This document shows, one piece after another, positions 1-9,921 of a stretch of 45,735 nt of DNA. Positions within the stretch are counted from its first letter, which is position 1. Every line of letters starts with the position of its first letter. The stretch comes from a virus: positions 1-45,735 of the IMG/VR virus record IMGVR_UViG_3300037086_000397; one strand, 5' to 3'. The notes beneath the pieces were generated by a model. That model was not told the origin of the DNA, ran no database searches, and saw nothing but the letters and a program-made list of their open reading frames with translations. The translations under genes were made by a program, and so were the position numbers.

Positions 1-2
1 AA

Positions 3-2474
3 GGTGGAGTTGGGGTCGCTATTCAAGCAAGAGATTTTAGAATGGATATCAGGAAAGCCCCCGCAGCTCTTTCATATAGTGATGCCGGAGATATAAGTGG
101 TGGAACATATTATCATACTGCCGGCGTATTTCAACATACTACTTATAAAACTGATATAGGAACATTTGATACGGCAACAAGAACATTTGATAATTCAGGA
201 TTAAATGATCTTGAATATCGAGTTATAATGATAGCTAATACCGCTGCTGGTGGATATGCCATTAAACAAGGCACACAAAGATCTATCTCTACTGGAGAAT
301 ATTATGGTCAATTTTCAAAAAGTTTTCCTCAAGCTCAGTCAAAAAATAAAACAGTTTTACATTCAAATATGCAAGGTAATGCGAATGGCGGATTTTTTCT
401 TGATGCATTCGTTAGAGGAATTTGGCTGGATGCTGCTGGTGGAAGCAAGTTAGGAACGTTTTTGAATAAAAGAATCAGAAGTGATAAACGCTTTATGGTC
501 CCAATTAATAATGCCGGTTTTAATATGTGGAAAGCTCAACATTTAGGACAAATCGGCGGAGAGGCGGCAATGGCTGACTCTCAATTTACCAGTATTGAAG
601 CTATTATTATGAGAATAGCTGGGATGTTTATGGTTCGCGTCTATTCTTGTAATACACCAAATTTAATAAGTTTACTTGATGGCAGCCCCGCTCTTGAATA
701 TGTTATGAATGAAGATGTCCGACACTTCTGTGTTAAAATAGCATCGAAAGAATTTGGTCCTCCTTATATGTTAAATTCCTCAATGCTTCTTCCACCTCTT
801 GAGTTTACCGCTCCACCTGATTGTAATTTAATTTTTCCTTGCATGTATCATAGAGTAGTATGGCAATATGATATGGATGCTGAAATTACAAGAGGGTATT
901 TTACGGCTACAGACTGTTTTAACACAGAAGGCTCTCCCTTATCTATCAAATGGGGACATCAGGTCCCTAATGGTTTATTTTATATGCCTAAAGCGGATCC
1001 TAAAAGTGGTAAACAAAAAGCATCAAGTGTTCCTGAATATAAGGCATCAAGATTAACTCTGGAAGAGCGTTATAAGGGTGTCAATGTAATGACGGGTACT
1101 GTTGAAGAAATGGTAGCATATAGGGAATTAAATAAATTCTTATATAAAGCACAACTTAAACAAGGTGCTGCTGATAAACTTGAAGCGGGAATGAGAAATC
1201 TCAATTCTTCTGTACAAAATAGTGGAAAAAGTAAAAAAAGTGTTGATGCTATAACTGCTGCAAAAGCTAAGGCAGAAAAACTGAATAAAGCAGCAAGTGA
1301 TGAAGCAGCTGCAAATGTTAAACAATTTCTTATTACTAAAAATAATGAAAAAGCTGCATCTAATATTAAATCGGGAAGCGCTCTTGAAAAAGTTTTAAAT
1401 CATCATGCTTTATTAAAATTTATTAATACAAGATATGCTGGAAGGGTTATTACTGTTGAGATGGCATTTAATCCTTATCTTATGGCTGGTTTTCCAGCTA
1501 TAGTAATAGCGGATGACCATGGTGATGGAATAAAGACTCTTAAGTCAATGATAGGAATGTGTCAACAAGTAAAACATTTTATTACCAGAGATGGAGAGGC
1601 GGTGTCATCTGTAGTAATCAACAATGTACGATTTATTGACGAGCCAACAGATATAGATGATAATGGAAATCCATTATATTGCCAAGCTACTGACCCATAT
1701 TCAGCACGTATTGATAAGGATTTAAAATATGTTAATCCAATGTATAAAATTGGACAAGGGCATAATAAAAATGATGTTGCAGCCACATCGGAAGTAAAGT
1801 CAGTATTCATAGATTCAAAGCAATTGGATATACGAATGACTGATAATCCTACATTGAAAAAATATAAATATGCAAAGGATCTTTTAGCCATTTCAAGTGA
1901 TGATGTTAAAAATGGAAAAATTAATGGCATTTATCTTGATGAAGTTTATAGTCCTAATAAAATATCACAATTTTATAAAGCTGTTTTTAATCAACGTAGT
2001 AATTTTATGGTTGGAAATACAGTTTCATATAATTTTATGTATGACTCTGTTCATGAAGCTATTGAAAATCTCACTACTAATCCTCAAAAAAGAGGATTAT
2101 TATCAAATTATGAAGATGCGATTGAATATATAAGGCGTGATGTTTGCTGTGAAGAAGGGTTTTTCTGTGGAATACTTGGTCTTTCTATAGATCAGCAAAC
2201 ACCTGCTGGAAGTACTGAATATGTAATGAAGTCTGATAGTTACGATCTAACTGCAACTCGTGAAGAATATTTTGGTATCAGTAATAAACAATGGCCAGGT
2301 CTTGATAAAGAAATTAAAGCAAATACAATTACAAAACCTGGTTTGTGTAGTAGTATAACAGAAAGTTCTCCTGTAACTGCATTTATTGAAGAAAGAAAAG
2401 AAGCGGTAAGAGCTTATAAAAAAAGCGTTTTAGCTCAAGTAGAATCTGTGAGTTTTTCTAATGAACAAATTTAA
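3..2474 (+). CDS. Baseplate hub-like structural protein, 5' partial
   Basis: The frame is open to the left edge of the window, so the N-terminus is missing; the first Met at 42 is probably internal. About 823 residues are visible. An Ala/Lys/Glu-rich, probably coiled-coil stretch lies at about nt 1150-1380. It is followed at about nt 1400-1680 by a segment with 'FNPYLMAGFPAIVI' and then 'NNVRFIDEP'. This resembles the 'NPY..PGFP..v' signature and following beta-strands of phage tail-hub proteins (gp27 and protein D type). It is the first gene of a block that continues with baseplate genes, which fits a hub or hub-associated role. The hub call is an inference from one motif and position. The first 450 residues match nothing I recognise. 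Confidence 0.45.
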   Translation, partial: GGVGVAIQARDFRMDIRKAPAALSYSDAGDISGGTYYHTAGVFQHTTYKTDIGTFDTATRTFDNSGLNDLEYRVIMIANTAAGGYAIKQGTQRSISTGEYYGQFSKSFPQAQSKNKTVLHSNMQGNANGGFFLDAFVRGIWLDAAGGSKLGTFLNKRIRSDKRFMVPINNAGFNMWKAQHLGQIGGEAAMADSQFTSIEAIIMRIAGMFMVRVYSCNTPNLISLLDGSPALEYVMNEDVRHFCVKIASKEFGPPYMLNSSMLLPPLEFTAPPDCNLIFPCMYHRVVWQYDMDAEITRGYFTATDCFNTEGSPLSIKWGHQVPNGLFYMPKADPKSGKQKASSVPEYKASRLTLEERYKGVNVMTGTVEEMVAYRELNKFLYKAQLKQGAADKLEAGMRNLNSSVQNSGKSKKSVDAITAAKAKAEKLNKAASDEAAANVKQFLITKNNEKAASNIKSGSALEKVLNHHALLKFINTRYAGRVITVEMAFNPYLMAGFPAIVIADDHGDGIKTLKSMIGMCQQVKHFITRDGEAVSSVVINNVRFIDEPTDIDDNGNPLYCQATDPYSARIDKDLKYVNPMYKIGQGHNKNDVAATSEVKSVFIDSKQLDIRMTDNPTLKKYKYAKDLLAISSDDVKNGKINGIYLDEVYSPNKISQFYKAVFNQRSNFMVGNTVSYNFMYDSVHEAIENLTTNPQKRGLLSNYEDAIEYIRRDVCCEEGFFCGILGLSIDQQTPAGSTEYVMKSDSYDLTATREEYFGISNKQWPGLDKEIKANTITKPGLCSSITESSPVTAFIEERKEAVRAYKKSVLAQVESVSFSNEQI

Positions 2475-3168
2475 TGATCGTGAAGATATAAAAAACATCG
2501 CTGAATGGCAGAAAAGCGGCGATGAAAATAAATTAACTGAATTAATTACAAGATATCAGCCAATTGTTCATTCTATTACTAATCGATATAGAACAACTGG
2601 AGTGGCACCAGCAACATTACGTGCTAAAGCCAATGCGCAGCTTTTGAAGGCCTTTAAAACCTATGATCCCACTAAGGGGGCATCTCCTGTTACTCATGTC
2701 TGGAACAATCTGCAGAAGGTTCAGAGAGTGGCTACAGAAAGTCTCCAATCTGGACATATTCCCGAGTATAGGAATCTTAAGAAATCGACCTTTACGATAG
2801 TTAGAGATAATCTTACTGACCAATTAGGTAGAGAGCCCAATGTATCTGAAATGGCTGATGAATTAGGATGGTCACATGCGGAAGTCGGAAGGATGAATAA
2901 TGAATTATCTGGAGAGGTAACTGCTTCTGGGGCTGAATTTGATTTTTATGGTAATGCTGTAACACAGGAGCCTAAAGATAAATTACTTGCTGATTATCTT
3001 TATCACGAATTAGATAATAAAGATAAACTGATATTTGAACACACTTTTGGATATGGTGGAAAGAAAATATTGAATAATAAAGAATTGGCTAAAAAATTAC
3101 GGACAAATGAAATGTCAATACATAGATCTAAAAGTAGACTTGCTGATAAAATTAGGAGTTATCGTTAA
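2461..3168 (+). CDS. Phage RNA polymerase sigma factor, sigma-70 family
   Basis: A 235-residue protein with the order of a compact FliA/WhiG-type sigma factor. Region 2-like helices lie at about residues 20-80 (LITRYQPIVHSI, then FKTYDPTKGASPVTHVW). A region 3 helix-turn-helix lies at about 121-150 (LGREPNVSEMADELGWS, a typical sigma-3 motif). A region 4-like helix-turn-helix lies at about 185-232 (LNNKELAKKLRTNEMSIHRSKSRL). It would redirect host RNA polymerase to phage promoters. Its start overlaps the end of the upstream gene by 14 nt, and its stop overlaps the next start (TAATG). It is therefore co-expressed with structural genes, which suggests a late sigma acting on its own operon. The promoters it reads cannot be told from this window. 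Confidence 0.85.
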   Translation: MNKFNDREDIKNIAEWQKSGDENKLTELITRYQPIVHSITNRYRTTGVAPATLRAKANAQLLKAFKTYDPTKGASPVTHVWNNLQKVQRVATESLQSGHIPEYRNLKKSTFTIVRDNLTDQLGREPNVSEMADELGWSHAEVGRMNNELSGEVTASGAEFDFYGNAVTQEPKDKLLADYLYHELDNKDKLIFEHTFGYGGKKILNNKELAKKLRTNEMSIHRSKSRLADKIRSYR

Positions 3169-5288
3169 TGACTACTCAAAATCCTAATGGGCCTCCAGTA
3201 CAAGCTTGTGTAGCTATAGCTACAGCGATGACTGCTGAAGCTAAAATTATCAAGTTCTATACTGATATAAAAGATACGATTACAAAAGCTGTAAAATTAT
3301 TATTGTCAATTTTATATGGGACTATAAATATTGCTGATATAATGGGAGCTGAACTTGTCACTGCAATTGGGGTTGCCGCAAGTGCAATTGCTGATACGGT
3401 TTTAAAATCAGTTTCTGGCGCTACAAATGCATTGCTTGAAGCTGTTCTATCTCAAATACTTGAAATATTACTAGCATTTCCAGATGCAATATATTCATTA
3501 GTAGCAATACCTTTAGAAAAAGCAGTTGAAGCATGTACAAATGAGCGTCGATATTTAGAAAAGGCTAGAAATGATATCTATGCTGTTACTTCTATTTTAA
3601 ATAGGTGGATTACTAATGTTAATGGTTATCATTTTTACCAACAGATTATTGATGCTCTTCCTTATATACAGAAAGCATTACAATTAATACAACAAATGAT
3701 AAGTGAACTTGACGTTACATCTCAAAATACCGATAGTGGTAATGCTGTATTTGATCAGGGAAAATATGATCAAGTGAGGAATTTAATAAGACAGGCAATT
3801 AAGATTACTCAACCTATTCCTACTTTTGCACCAACTCAACAATTTACAGCCTCAATTGTAAATAAACTAAATAATCAGAAAAAAGAAGAGATTTCAATAA
3901 TAGAAAATAAATATCGTGATAAAAGGAAAGCGCTGGATATCAGTTTCACAAAACGAATTGCTGAAACTAATGCAAAAGCTAATAATTTAAAAGAAGCTCT
4001 TGTCATTGAAAAATTGAATTTAGAATGGGCAATGCAGATTAAAAAATTGAATTCTGATAAACAATTGGAAATATCAACAGTAGAAGCTTCTATTGATTTT
4101 ACTTCATTAGTTTCTGTTAATGCTTTGCAGAATCTAGGCACGAGTATATATGACTCTTTCACTTCAGACATGAATCTGGTTGGAAATTATTTATATGATT
4201 TTGCTCAAAATATCAGGGATGCGTATACTCAGAATATTTCTTGTCAAACTCTCTGTGCAACAGTATATAATTCACGAGACCTTATTTCACGATTAATTAA
4301 ATATATGATTGCACTTTTACGAACAACGGGGAATGCATCAGCGCAACTTGCCATTACTGCATTGGAAGGATCAGAAGCATCTATCGCTACTGCAAAAACA
4401 ATGTTTGAAAAAAAAGTGGAAGATTATAATGGAAATTATTCTGGACTTAATAAAAAAGTTCAAGCCAGTTCTTCGGCTATGGCAACAACTGTTAGTGTAG
4501 GAAATATCTTATTGCAGACCGCTGATGCAACTTTAACAGGACTTATTACAGATAGCCTTGTACAATTGATTAACGCCGATGATGTTCTTGCTGCTGATAA
4601 CGTCAATTTTGACGCTTTTATATTACGGCTTAAAAAAATACCTGATTGGGATCAGAAAACAGATTCTTGGGTTTTAGATGTTACTGGTGCCGTTTCTATC
4701 AATCCTTATATTCAATTAATTGCTGATATTACCAGCACAATTGTATTGTTACCAGTATTAGCTATTTCAAAACAACCAGAAGATCAACAGCAATTAACTG
4801 GTATGATGTCAAATGTAAATCATAGTTTTAATAAAATTTTAGTTCATAATGGTGCTGTATTAGAAGTTATTACTTCATATATTCCATATCAAAGTTCAGC
4901 ATGTGGGCTTTTAAAAAGATTATTAAGTAGACTTGGATTACTTGATACATTTGCAATTTCGTTAAGTGTTTCTTCTGTAATTAATGCTCTTATCACTACC
5001 ACTGCGTTTAATAAAGGATTAATGACACCAAACGAACAGAATTGCCGAGATTATTATCCAGATCTTTTTAATGATTTAAATACCATTTCTTCTTCATATA
5101 GAAAAGATGCTGATGTTTTACCAGTTGCTGCAAATATTGAATGTCAACCATCACATGAAGCAATTGCTGAAAAATATCCTTTTGATAAAAAGGCATACAA
5201 TACAACAGAGCCAGATAAAGGAATACAAGCTGAAGATTTGCAATTTCAAGAATCTACTGTTGCGGCAGAAGGATCGATACGAGAATGA
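3168..5288 (+). CDS. Large helical, partly hydrophobic virion protein (unknown)
   Basis: 706 residues, starting at an ATG that overlaps the stop of the sigma gene. The first 110 residues are long hydrophobic, Ala-rich helices (for example 'AVKLLLSILYGTINIADIMG', then 'ILEILLAFPDAIYSLVAIP'). A charged coiled-coil region follows at about nt 3870-4080 (many Lys/Glu/Asn), then more helical, moderately hydrophobic sequence. No family is recognised. The position between a hub-like gene and baseplate genes, plus the helical and amphipathic character, suggest a structural or ejected virion protein. A short tape-measure-like role is possible but is not shown by any motif. Confidence 0.5.
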   Translation: MTTQNPNGPPVQACVAIATAMTAEAKIIKFYTDIKDTITKAVKLLLSILYGTINIADIMGAELVTAIGVAASAIADTVLKSVSGATNALLEAVLSQILEILLAFPDAIYSLVAIPLEKAVEACTNERRYLEKARNDIYAVTSILNRWITNVNGYHFYQQIIDALPYIQKALQLIQQMISELDVTSQNTDSGNAVFDQGKYDQVRNLIRQAIKITQPIPTFAPTQQFTASIVNKLNNQKKEEISIIENKYRDKRKALDISFTKRIAETNAKANNLKEALVIEKLNLEWAMQIKKLNSDKQLEISTVEASIDFTSLVSVNALQNLGTSIYDSFTSDMNLVGNYLYDFAQNIRDAYTQNISCQTLCATVYNSRDLISRLIKYMIALLRTTGNASAQLAITALEGSEASIATAKTMFEKKVEDYNGNYSGLNKKVQASSSAMATTVSVGNILLQTADATLTGLITDSLVQLINADDVLAADNVNFDAFILRLKKIPDWDQKTDSWVLDVTGAVSINPYIQLIADITSTIVLLPVLAISKQPEDQQQLTGMMSNVNHSFNKILVHNGAVLEVITSYIPYQSSACGLLKRLLSRLGLLDTFAISLSVSSVINALITTTAFNKGLMTPNEQNCRDYYPDLFNDLNTISSSYRKDADVLPVAANIECQPSHEAIAEKYPFDKKAYNTTEPDKGIQAEDLQFQESTVAAEGSIRE

Positions 5289-5324
5289 CTTTGATGGTAA
5301 TATTAGAAAGTATATTTTAAGTAT

Positions 5325-5771
5325 ATGGCTGACATCGATTATACTATCTTAACAGACAATGGTTTTGAAGTCTCTCTTGGAGATGTTCCAACCAAGGCTA
5401 CTGGTAATAAATTATTGTCTAATAGATTTACTATAACTTTCCTAACAACCATACGGCAGTATTTAATGGGGGAAACGCTAGTTACTGATAATTATGGCGG
5501 CGACGCATTGAAATATGTAGGACAACCACAGGCATTGAACAACCCACAAAGCATTGCATCTACTATCAGTATAGCAATGAATCAAACTATTGATTCAATA
5601 AAGTCATCTCAATCCACGGTGACTGATCCTACAGAACAATTAGCAAACGCAACACTGATAAATGTGTCGGTAGAAGTTGATAGGGTATATGCTACAATAC
5701 AAATTTTTCCTGTTGCTTATAGTTCGCCGAATGAACTGTATTTCACAATACCAGTCATGGGAATAAAATAA
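5325..5771 (+). CDS. Probable gp25-like baseplate wedge protein
   Basis: A 148-residue acidic protein. The size and pattern fit the T4 gp25 / phage W (IraD/gp25-like) fold: an N-terminal 'DIDYTILTDNGFEVSLGDV' strand pair, then 'FLTTIRQYLMGETLVTDNYGGDAL', which resembles the family's 'l.TprGE...dp.yG..l' core. A helix and a final beta-hairpin ending in hydrophobic residues follow. In T4-like phages gp25 sits beside gp6/J, and the J-like gene is next here, interrupted only by a homing endonuclease gene. The ribosome site is weak (AGAAAG about 20 nt upstream). The call rests on motif resemblance and gene order. Confidence 0.5.
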   Translation: MADIDYTILTDNGFEVSLGDVPTKATGNKLLSNRFTITFLTTIRQYLMGETLVTDNYGGDALKYVGQPQALNNPQSIASTISIAMNQTIDSIKSSQSTVTDPTEQLANATLINVSVEVDRVYATIQIFPVAYSSPNELYFTIPVMGIK

Positions 5772-6409
5772 TGTTAGATGTTACTTATATTTATGCACTT
5801 TTAGATCCATTTGAAAAACAAGAATTTCATATTTATATAGGAAAAAGTGACGATCCCTATAAAAGATATTATCAACACTTAAGGGAAAAAAGTAATACTC
5901 ATAAATGTAGATGGATACAAAAATTATTACAACAAAACTTATTACCAAATTTACAAATATTAGAAGTTTGTAATATTGAATATTGGGAAAATAAAGAACA
6001 AGAATGGATTATATATTATAAAAAATGTAATTATAATGTAGTAAATGAGCATAATGGAGGATGTGGTGGCTCTATTCGTTGTTCAGATAATACTAAATTA
6101 AAAATTAGTAAAGCTCATATTGGTAAAATTCCTTGGAATAGGGGTAAAATTGGCGTTTATAATAAAGCAACATTAAAAAAAATGAGTGATAAAAATAAGG
6201 GAAAAGCATCAAGGTTGGGGGCAGTATTGTCTGAAGAAACAAAAGAAAAAATTAGAAAATCATTACAAGGTAAAAAATTACCTTTAGCAGTAAAGCTTAA
6301 AATTAGTGAAGCAGAAAAGGGATGTAAAAATCCATTTTATGGGCACCATCATTCGGAGGAAACAAAAAGAAAATTAAGAATAGCTCATTTAAAAAAAAAT
6401 AATATTTAA
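5771..6409 (+). CDS. Free-standing GIY-YIG homing endonuclease
   Basis: 212 residues. The N-terminal GIY-YIG nuclease domain (about 1-95) shows the paired 'TYIYALL' and 'HIYIGKS' strands, then 'DPYKRYYQHL' with the conserved Arg, and a Glu-rich helix containing the expected catalytic Glu. The C-terminal half carries NUMOD3-type DNA-binding repeats (NRGKIG, LSEETKEKIRKSLQGKK, HHSEETKRKLRIAH). Its ATG overlaps the stop of the gp25-like gene (TAATG) and it ends just before the J-like gene, so it sits neatly between two baseplate genes. It is very AT-rich and Lys-rich compared with its neighbours, as is common for mobile endonuclease genes. It probably cuts the equivalent site in related phages that lack it. 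Confidence 0.88.
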   Translation: MLDVTYIYALLDPFEKQEFHIYIGKSDDPYKRYYQHLREKSNTHKCRWIQKLLQQNLLPNLQILEVCNIEYWENKEQEWIIYYKKCNYNVVNEHNGGCGGSIRCSDNTKLKISKAHIGKIPWNRGKIGVYNKATLKKMSDKNKGKASRLGAVLSEETKEKIRKSLQGKKLPLAVKLKISEAEKGCKNPFYGHHHSEETKRKLRIAHLKKNNI

Positions 6410-6424
6410 ATATTGGGAGTTAAT

Positions 6425-9394
6425 ATGTTTCAGTTTGTACAATTTTTAAGAAAAAAGTGGACTGAATATAGCCCATCTAGCGGTGCCAAAGGCACTGTTA
6501 CAGATGAATTATGTACAAAACCAGCGGGACTTGTTCTTGCTGATTTTTATAATGCATTGGTAGAACAACAGGCTATCAATGACATCAACAATTGGCAGAA
6601 TATGACTGATGAACAATTGGATTTTTTTGGAAATAAATTTTTTATCCCAAGAGTGCAGGGTGCGGTTGCCGCCGGATCAATAAGAATCTTTTTTGATGCA
6701 AAACAGGATATTGAAATAACTTCTACATTAAATGCACAGTCAAATACTGGCCTTTTATACAAGGCTGTAATGCCAAGTATTATCAGTAAGAATTCAATGC
6801 AAATTTCAAATGATACTTCAGCAAAATATTATGTTGATGTTCTTATTCAGGCTTTATTTGCTGGAGCAAATTATAATGTCGACATAAACCAAATTACTTC
6901 ATTGGTAAATGCGTCATTTACTTATAAAAAAGTTACTAACCCAGAAAAAATTTCAGGTGGTTCTGTAAGAGAAACTAATGAACAATATGCTCAAAGATTA
7001 GTTTATTCTATTAATGATAGAAGTATGATGAATAAAAGAAGTTTGTTTGCAAATCTGCGAACTTATTTTCCTTATGTAAGTTCTGTTTATGTTGCAGCTC
7101 CTAGTGATAAATATATGACAAGAGACCTAGTACAGGCTCTTGATCTTTCAGTTCCGTTAAAAAAATCTGAATTTTTAGGTAAAATACAAGGAGACAATAG
7201 CGTCAATAATTCAGCTTATTGGGGAACCTTTCCTCCTGAAGCAGGAAGTGTAGGTGCTGCTTTTAGAGATCCACTTTCAATTTATTCTACATATCAATTT
7301 CCACAATCAATTGAACCTATCAATCTTGATGCAAGGGCAGATGTAGGACTTCATGGTTATCCATTAACTCAAGAAGCTACCACCCAAATGTATCAGGGTC
7401 TTTATTTTGATGATTATCGAAATTTTATGTCTGTTCAAACTTCAGATTTATTTAACATAATTAATGAAAATGTTTCCACGACCGCCATTACAAGTCCAAG
7501 TTCTGATTGGATTATTGGGGCAAATGGAAGACAAAATGGTGATTATGGCCAACTAAAAGCCGGCCTGGGAAATATTAATATTGTTCAATTTCAAAATAAT
7601 AATATAACTATATCAGCTGGTTCTGCTAATACTGTTACTGTTTCAAAAGATATAAAAAAAAGAGTAGGAATTAAATTATCGGGAACATTTAAAACTCCTG
7701 CAACAGAATCGTCATATAATGGTGGGTTACAATTTATGGTGGCGGGAGTTGATAATATAGATGATAATAGTATTAATGCTTTCACTGGTATAGGTTTTGG
7801 TATCAGAATAACAGGACCATCCACTGGAGAAGGTGGAGCTGCAAACGCAATGGTTTATTTTGCACATTCTGAAAGATATGGAGCGGGACAGATATTTGCA
7901 GCACATGATGATTTTGTTGGTAATAGTGTTAATGGTTTTATATCAACAGGCGGCATTAACGCACTCGCTGAAAAAGAATCAAAACTTACTCCTGGCGCTG
8001 AATATAGCTTTGAATTTTGTCTTAATGATGATTTAAGTTTAAGTTTATATCTTAAAAAAGTTTCTCCAGAAGGTAATGATCCTGATGATAAATTTAAACC
8101 TTGGCCCCTATCGCCAACGGTGTTAAATCCCTTTAGTAAATCAATTAATGACATTAATTCTCAAAATTATGGAACATTAATGAGGGTTACTTTGGATACA
8201 AAATCAATGGAGAATACCACTGATCAATGGATAATTTCAAATTTAAAAGCATTTGATATAGCTTCACATCGAGCAAATGCTCTTTTTATTTTTGATGTTC
8301 AAGATTTGGAAGCGCCATTATCAATTTCTTTCAGAGGGTCTGCTTCGGGATCAATTAATCAATCAGTTGGCTCTGGATATTCTGTTTATATTTGGGATAC
8401 AGAACAAGAATCTCCAGCCGGCGGAACTACAGCATTATCAATTGGTGGATGGTCTATTTTGGAAGATATATCCAATCCTACAGGTTTAAAAGATTCTATT
8501 ACAACAAATTTAGTTCAAAATCTTGCTAATATTGATCAATATGTAATTGAAAGTAGATTTGGAACTTCTATTATTCTTCTTGCAGTTGCCACAGGCAGTT
8601 CTGAGGCAAAAATAAAAGCGAATGGGAATCTTATGGATGATATTTATTCATCGATTGATATTGATTATGTTAAAATTGAAAGTGAACTCATTAATCAATA
8701 CCATGCAAATAACAAATCTGATGTATATGTTTGCACCGTTCAAAATGAAGAAAATCTTGATACTGTTATTACAGTTGTTGATAAGGGTCCTTCAGAGTCA
8801 TTTTTTCTTTTAAATAAAGCTAATGGATTTACAACTCCTATTGAAAGCATTAAAACGGTATCAATTAGTAATAATGGTTTAGTTGAAACACTTGCGGAAA
8901 ATACCTATAAAATAATCAGAAGTGATGTTAAGAATATTAATTCAATTTATGAGACAATGTATTTATCACTTGATAATAAAAGTATTAATGAGATTACTAT
9001 AGAATATTCTGCTTATAGAAATATTAATGATTTACAAAATTTCTATAATAGTTCTGAATTCAGTAGATTGTTTGGTAATATTCTTGTAAGACACAAATTT
9101 CCATGTTATCTTAATATTAATATTCTTTATACAGGTTTAAGTGCGGAAGAAGTTGTAATTGATGCTGTTAAAACTTATGTTGATGCTAATAATGATGGAA
9201 TATTTTCTATACCAGATATGATCAGTTATTTATACAATCAGAACATAGTTAATAATGTACAAATACCATTAACTATATCATATTCACAATATGATGATAA
9301 TATGAACATTGTAACTGGATCATTTACTAATACATTACAAATTAGAACAATTGATTTTTTCAGGATTCAAAATATTACAGCAAATAAATTATAA
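6425..9394 (+). CDS. Baseplate J/gp6-like protein with an inserted lectin-like domain
   Basis: About 989 residues from the ATG at 6425, which has GGGAG just upstream; an in-frame TTG at 6413 lies too close to that site to be the start. The N-terminal 250 residues carry the baseplate J hallmark 'AGANYNVDINQITSL' followed by 'NPEKISGGSVRETNEQYAQR' (Gly-Gly, then acidic, then Tyr-x-x-Arg). This identifies the wedge protein family that links baseplate wedges during contraction. A beta-rich stretch at about nt 7490-8260 (about residues 356-612) looks like a concanavalin/LamG-type jelly roll inserted into the family's usual fold. The C-terminus ('RHKFPCYLNINILYTG', then an Asn-rich beta region) resembles the usual J tail. 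At roughly 990 residues it is much longer than typical J proteins, which are about 300-660 residues. Confidence 0.82.
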   Translation: MFQFVQFLRKKWTEYSPSSGAKGTVTDELCTKPAGLVLADFYNALVEQQAINDINNWQNMTDEQLDFFGNKFFIPRVQGAVAAGSIRIFFDAKQDIEITSTLNAQSNTGLLYKAVMPSIISKNSMQISNDTSAKYYVDVLIQALFAGANYNVDINQITSLVNASFTYKKVTNPEKISGGSVRETNEQYAQRLVYSINDRSMMNKRSLFANLRTYFPYVSSVYVAAPSDKYMTRDLVQALDLSVPLKKSEFLGKIQGDNSVNNSAYWGTFPPEAGSVGAAFRDPLSIYSTYQFPQSIEPINLDARADVGLHGYPLTQEATTQMYQGLYFDDYRNFMSVQTSDLFNIINENVSTTAITSPSSDWIIGANGRQNGDYGQLKAGLGNINIVQFQNNNITISAGSANTVTVSKDIKKRVGIKLSGTFKTPATESSYNGGLQFMVAGVDNIDDNSINAFTGIGFGIRITGPSTGEGGAANAMVYFAHSERYGAGQIFAAHDDFVGNSVNGFISTGGINALAEKESKLTPGAEYSFEFCLNDDLSLSLYLKKVSPEGNDPDDKFKPWPLSPTVLNPFSKSINDINSQNYGTLMRVTLDTKSMENTTDQWIISNLKAFDIASHRANALFIFDVQDLEAPLSISFRGSASGSINQSVGSGYSVYIWDTEQESPAGGTTALSIGGWSILEDISNPTGLKDSITTNLVQNLANIDQYVIESRFGTSIILLAVATGSSEAKIKANGNLMDDIYSSIDIDYVKIESELINQYHANNKSDVYVCTVQNEENLDTVITVVDKGPSESFFLLNKANGFTTPIESIKTVSISNNGLVETLAENTYKIIRSDVKNINSIYETMYLSLDNKSINEITIEYSAYRNINDLQNFYNSSEFSRLFGNILVRHKFPCYLNINILYTGLSAEEVVIDAVKTYVDANNDGIFSIPDMISYLYNQNIVNNVQIPLTISYSQYDDNMNIVTGSFTNTLQIRTIDFFRIQNITANKL

Positions 9395-9396
9395 TT

Positions 9397-9912
9397 ATGA
9401 AGCCATTTGATCCTAATACTTTTTGGAATTTTATATCATCATTTTTTCAATTTTTAGATGAAAAATCTAAAAATATAATGGAGAATTTTTTTGATGGTTT
9501 AAATACGTCAGCCGGAGATATGACTGATAGGGCTAATGATTTTGTTAATGCTCAAGCTCCAGAAAATGCCAACACTAATGTCCAAGAAAATTATTATGAA
9601 ATTCCAGTTGATCCGTTAATAGCGTTACCTATAAAACTTGATCCAACTGATATTAATTCAAGGCAAATGATAATATCAAAATCAATCATTACAGTTGAGC
9701 CAATATATATAAATGGAAGTCCTGTTTATGGAGATATTATAGAAATAAGCGCTGAAGATTATTACACTTTAAGGGATATTGCAATTGGAAATTATGCAGT
9801 TATAGTTCCAAAGGATTCTTCGATTCCAACAAAATATTTTAAGATAGATACTTTAAAGTCGTCTGAAGAAGACCCGAATGGGGATAGATATTTTCCACCA
9901 ACTAGTCTATAA
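9397..9912 (+). CDS. Small baseplate-associated protein (unknown)
   Basis: A 171-residue protein starting 2 nt after the J-like gene. The N-terminal 50 residues are an aromatic amphipathic helix (DPNTFWNFISSFFQFLDEK). The middle is a flexible Asn/Ala/Pro segment, and the last 90 residues look beta-rich ('PVYGDIIEISAEDYYTLRDI'). I do not recognise a family. Its position between the J-like wedge protein and the first fibre suggests a baseplate-to-fibre connector, by inference only. Confidence 0.5.
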   Translation: MKPFDPNTFWNFISSFFQFLDEKSKNIMENFFDGLNTSAGDMTDRANDFVNAQAPENANTNVQENYYEIPVDPLIALPIKLDPTDINSRQMIISKSIITVEPIYINGSPVYGDIIEISAEDYYTLRDIAIGNYAVIVPKDSSIPTKYFKIDTLKSSEEDPNGDRYFPPTSL

Positions 9913-9921
9913 AAATAATAT

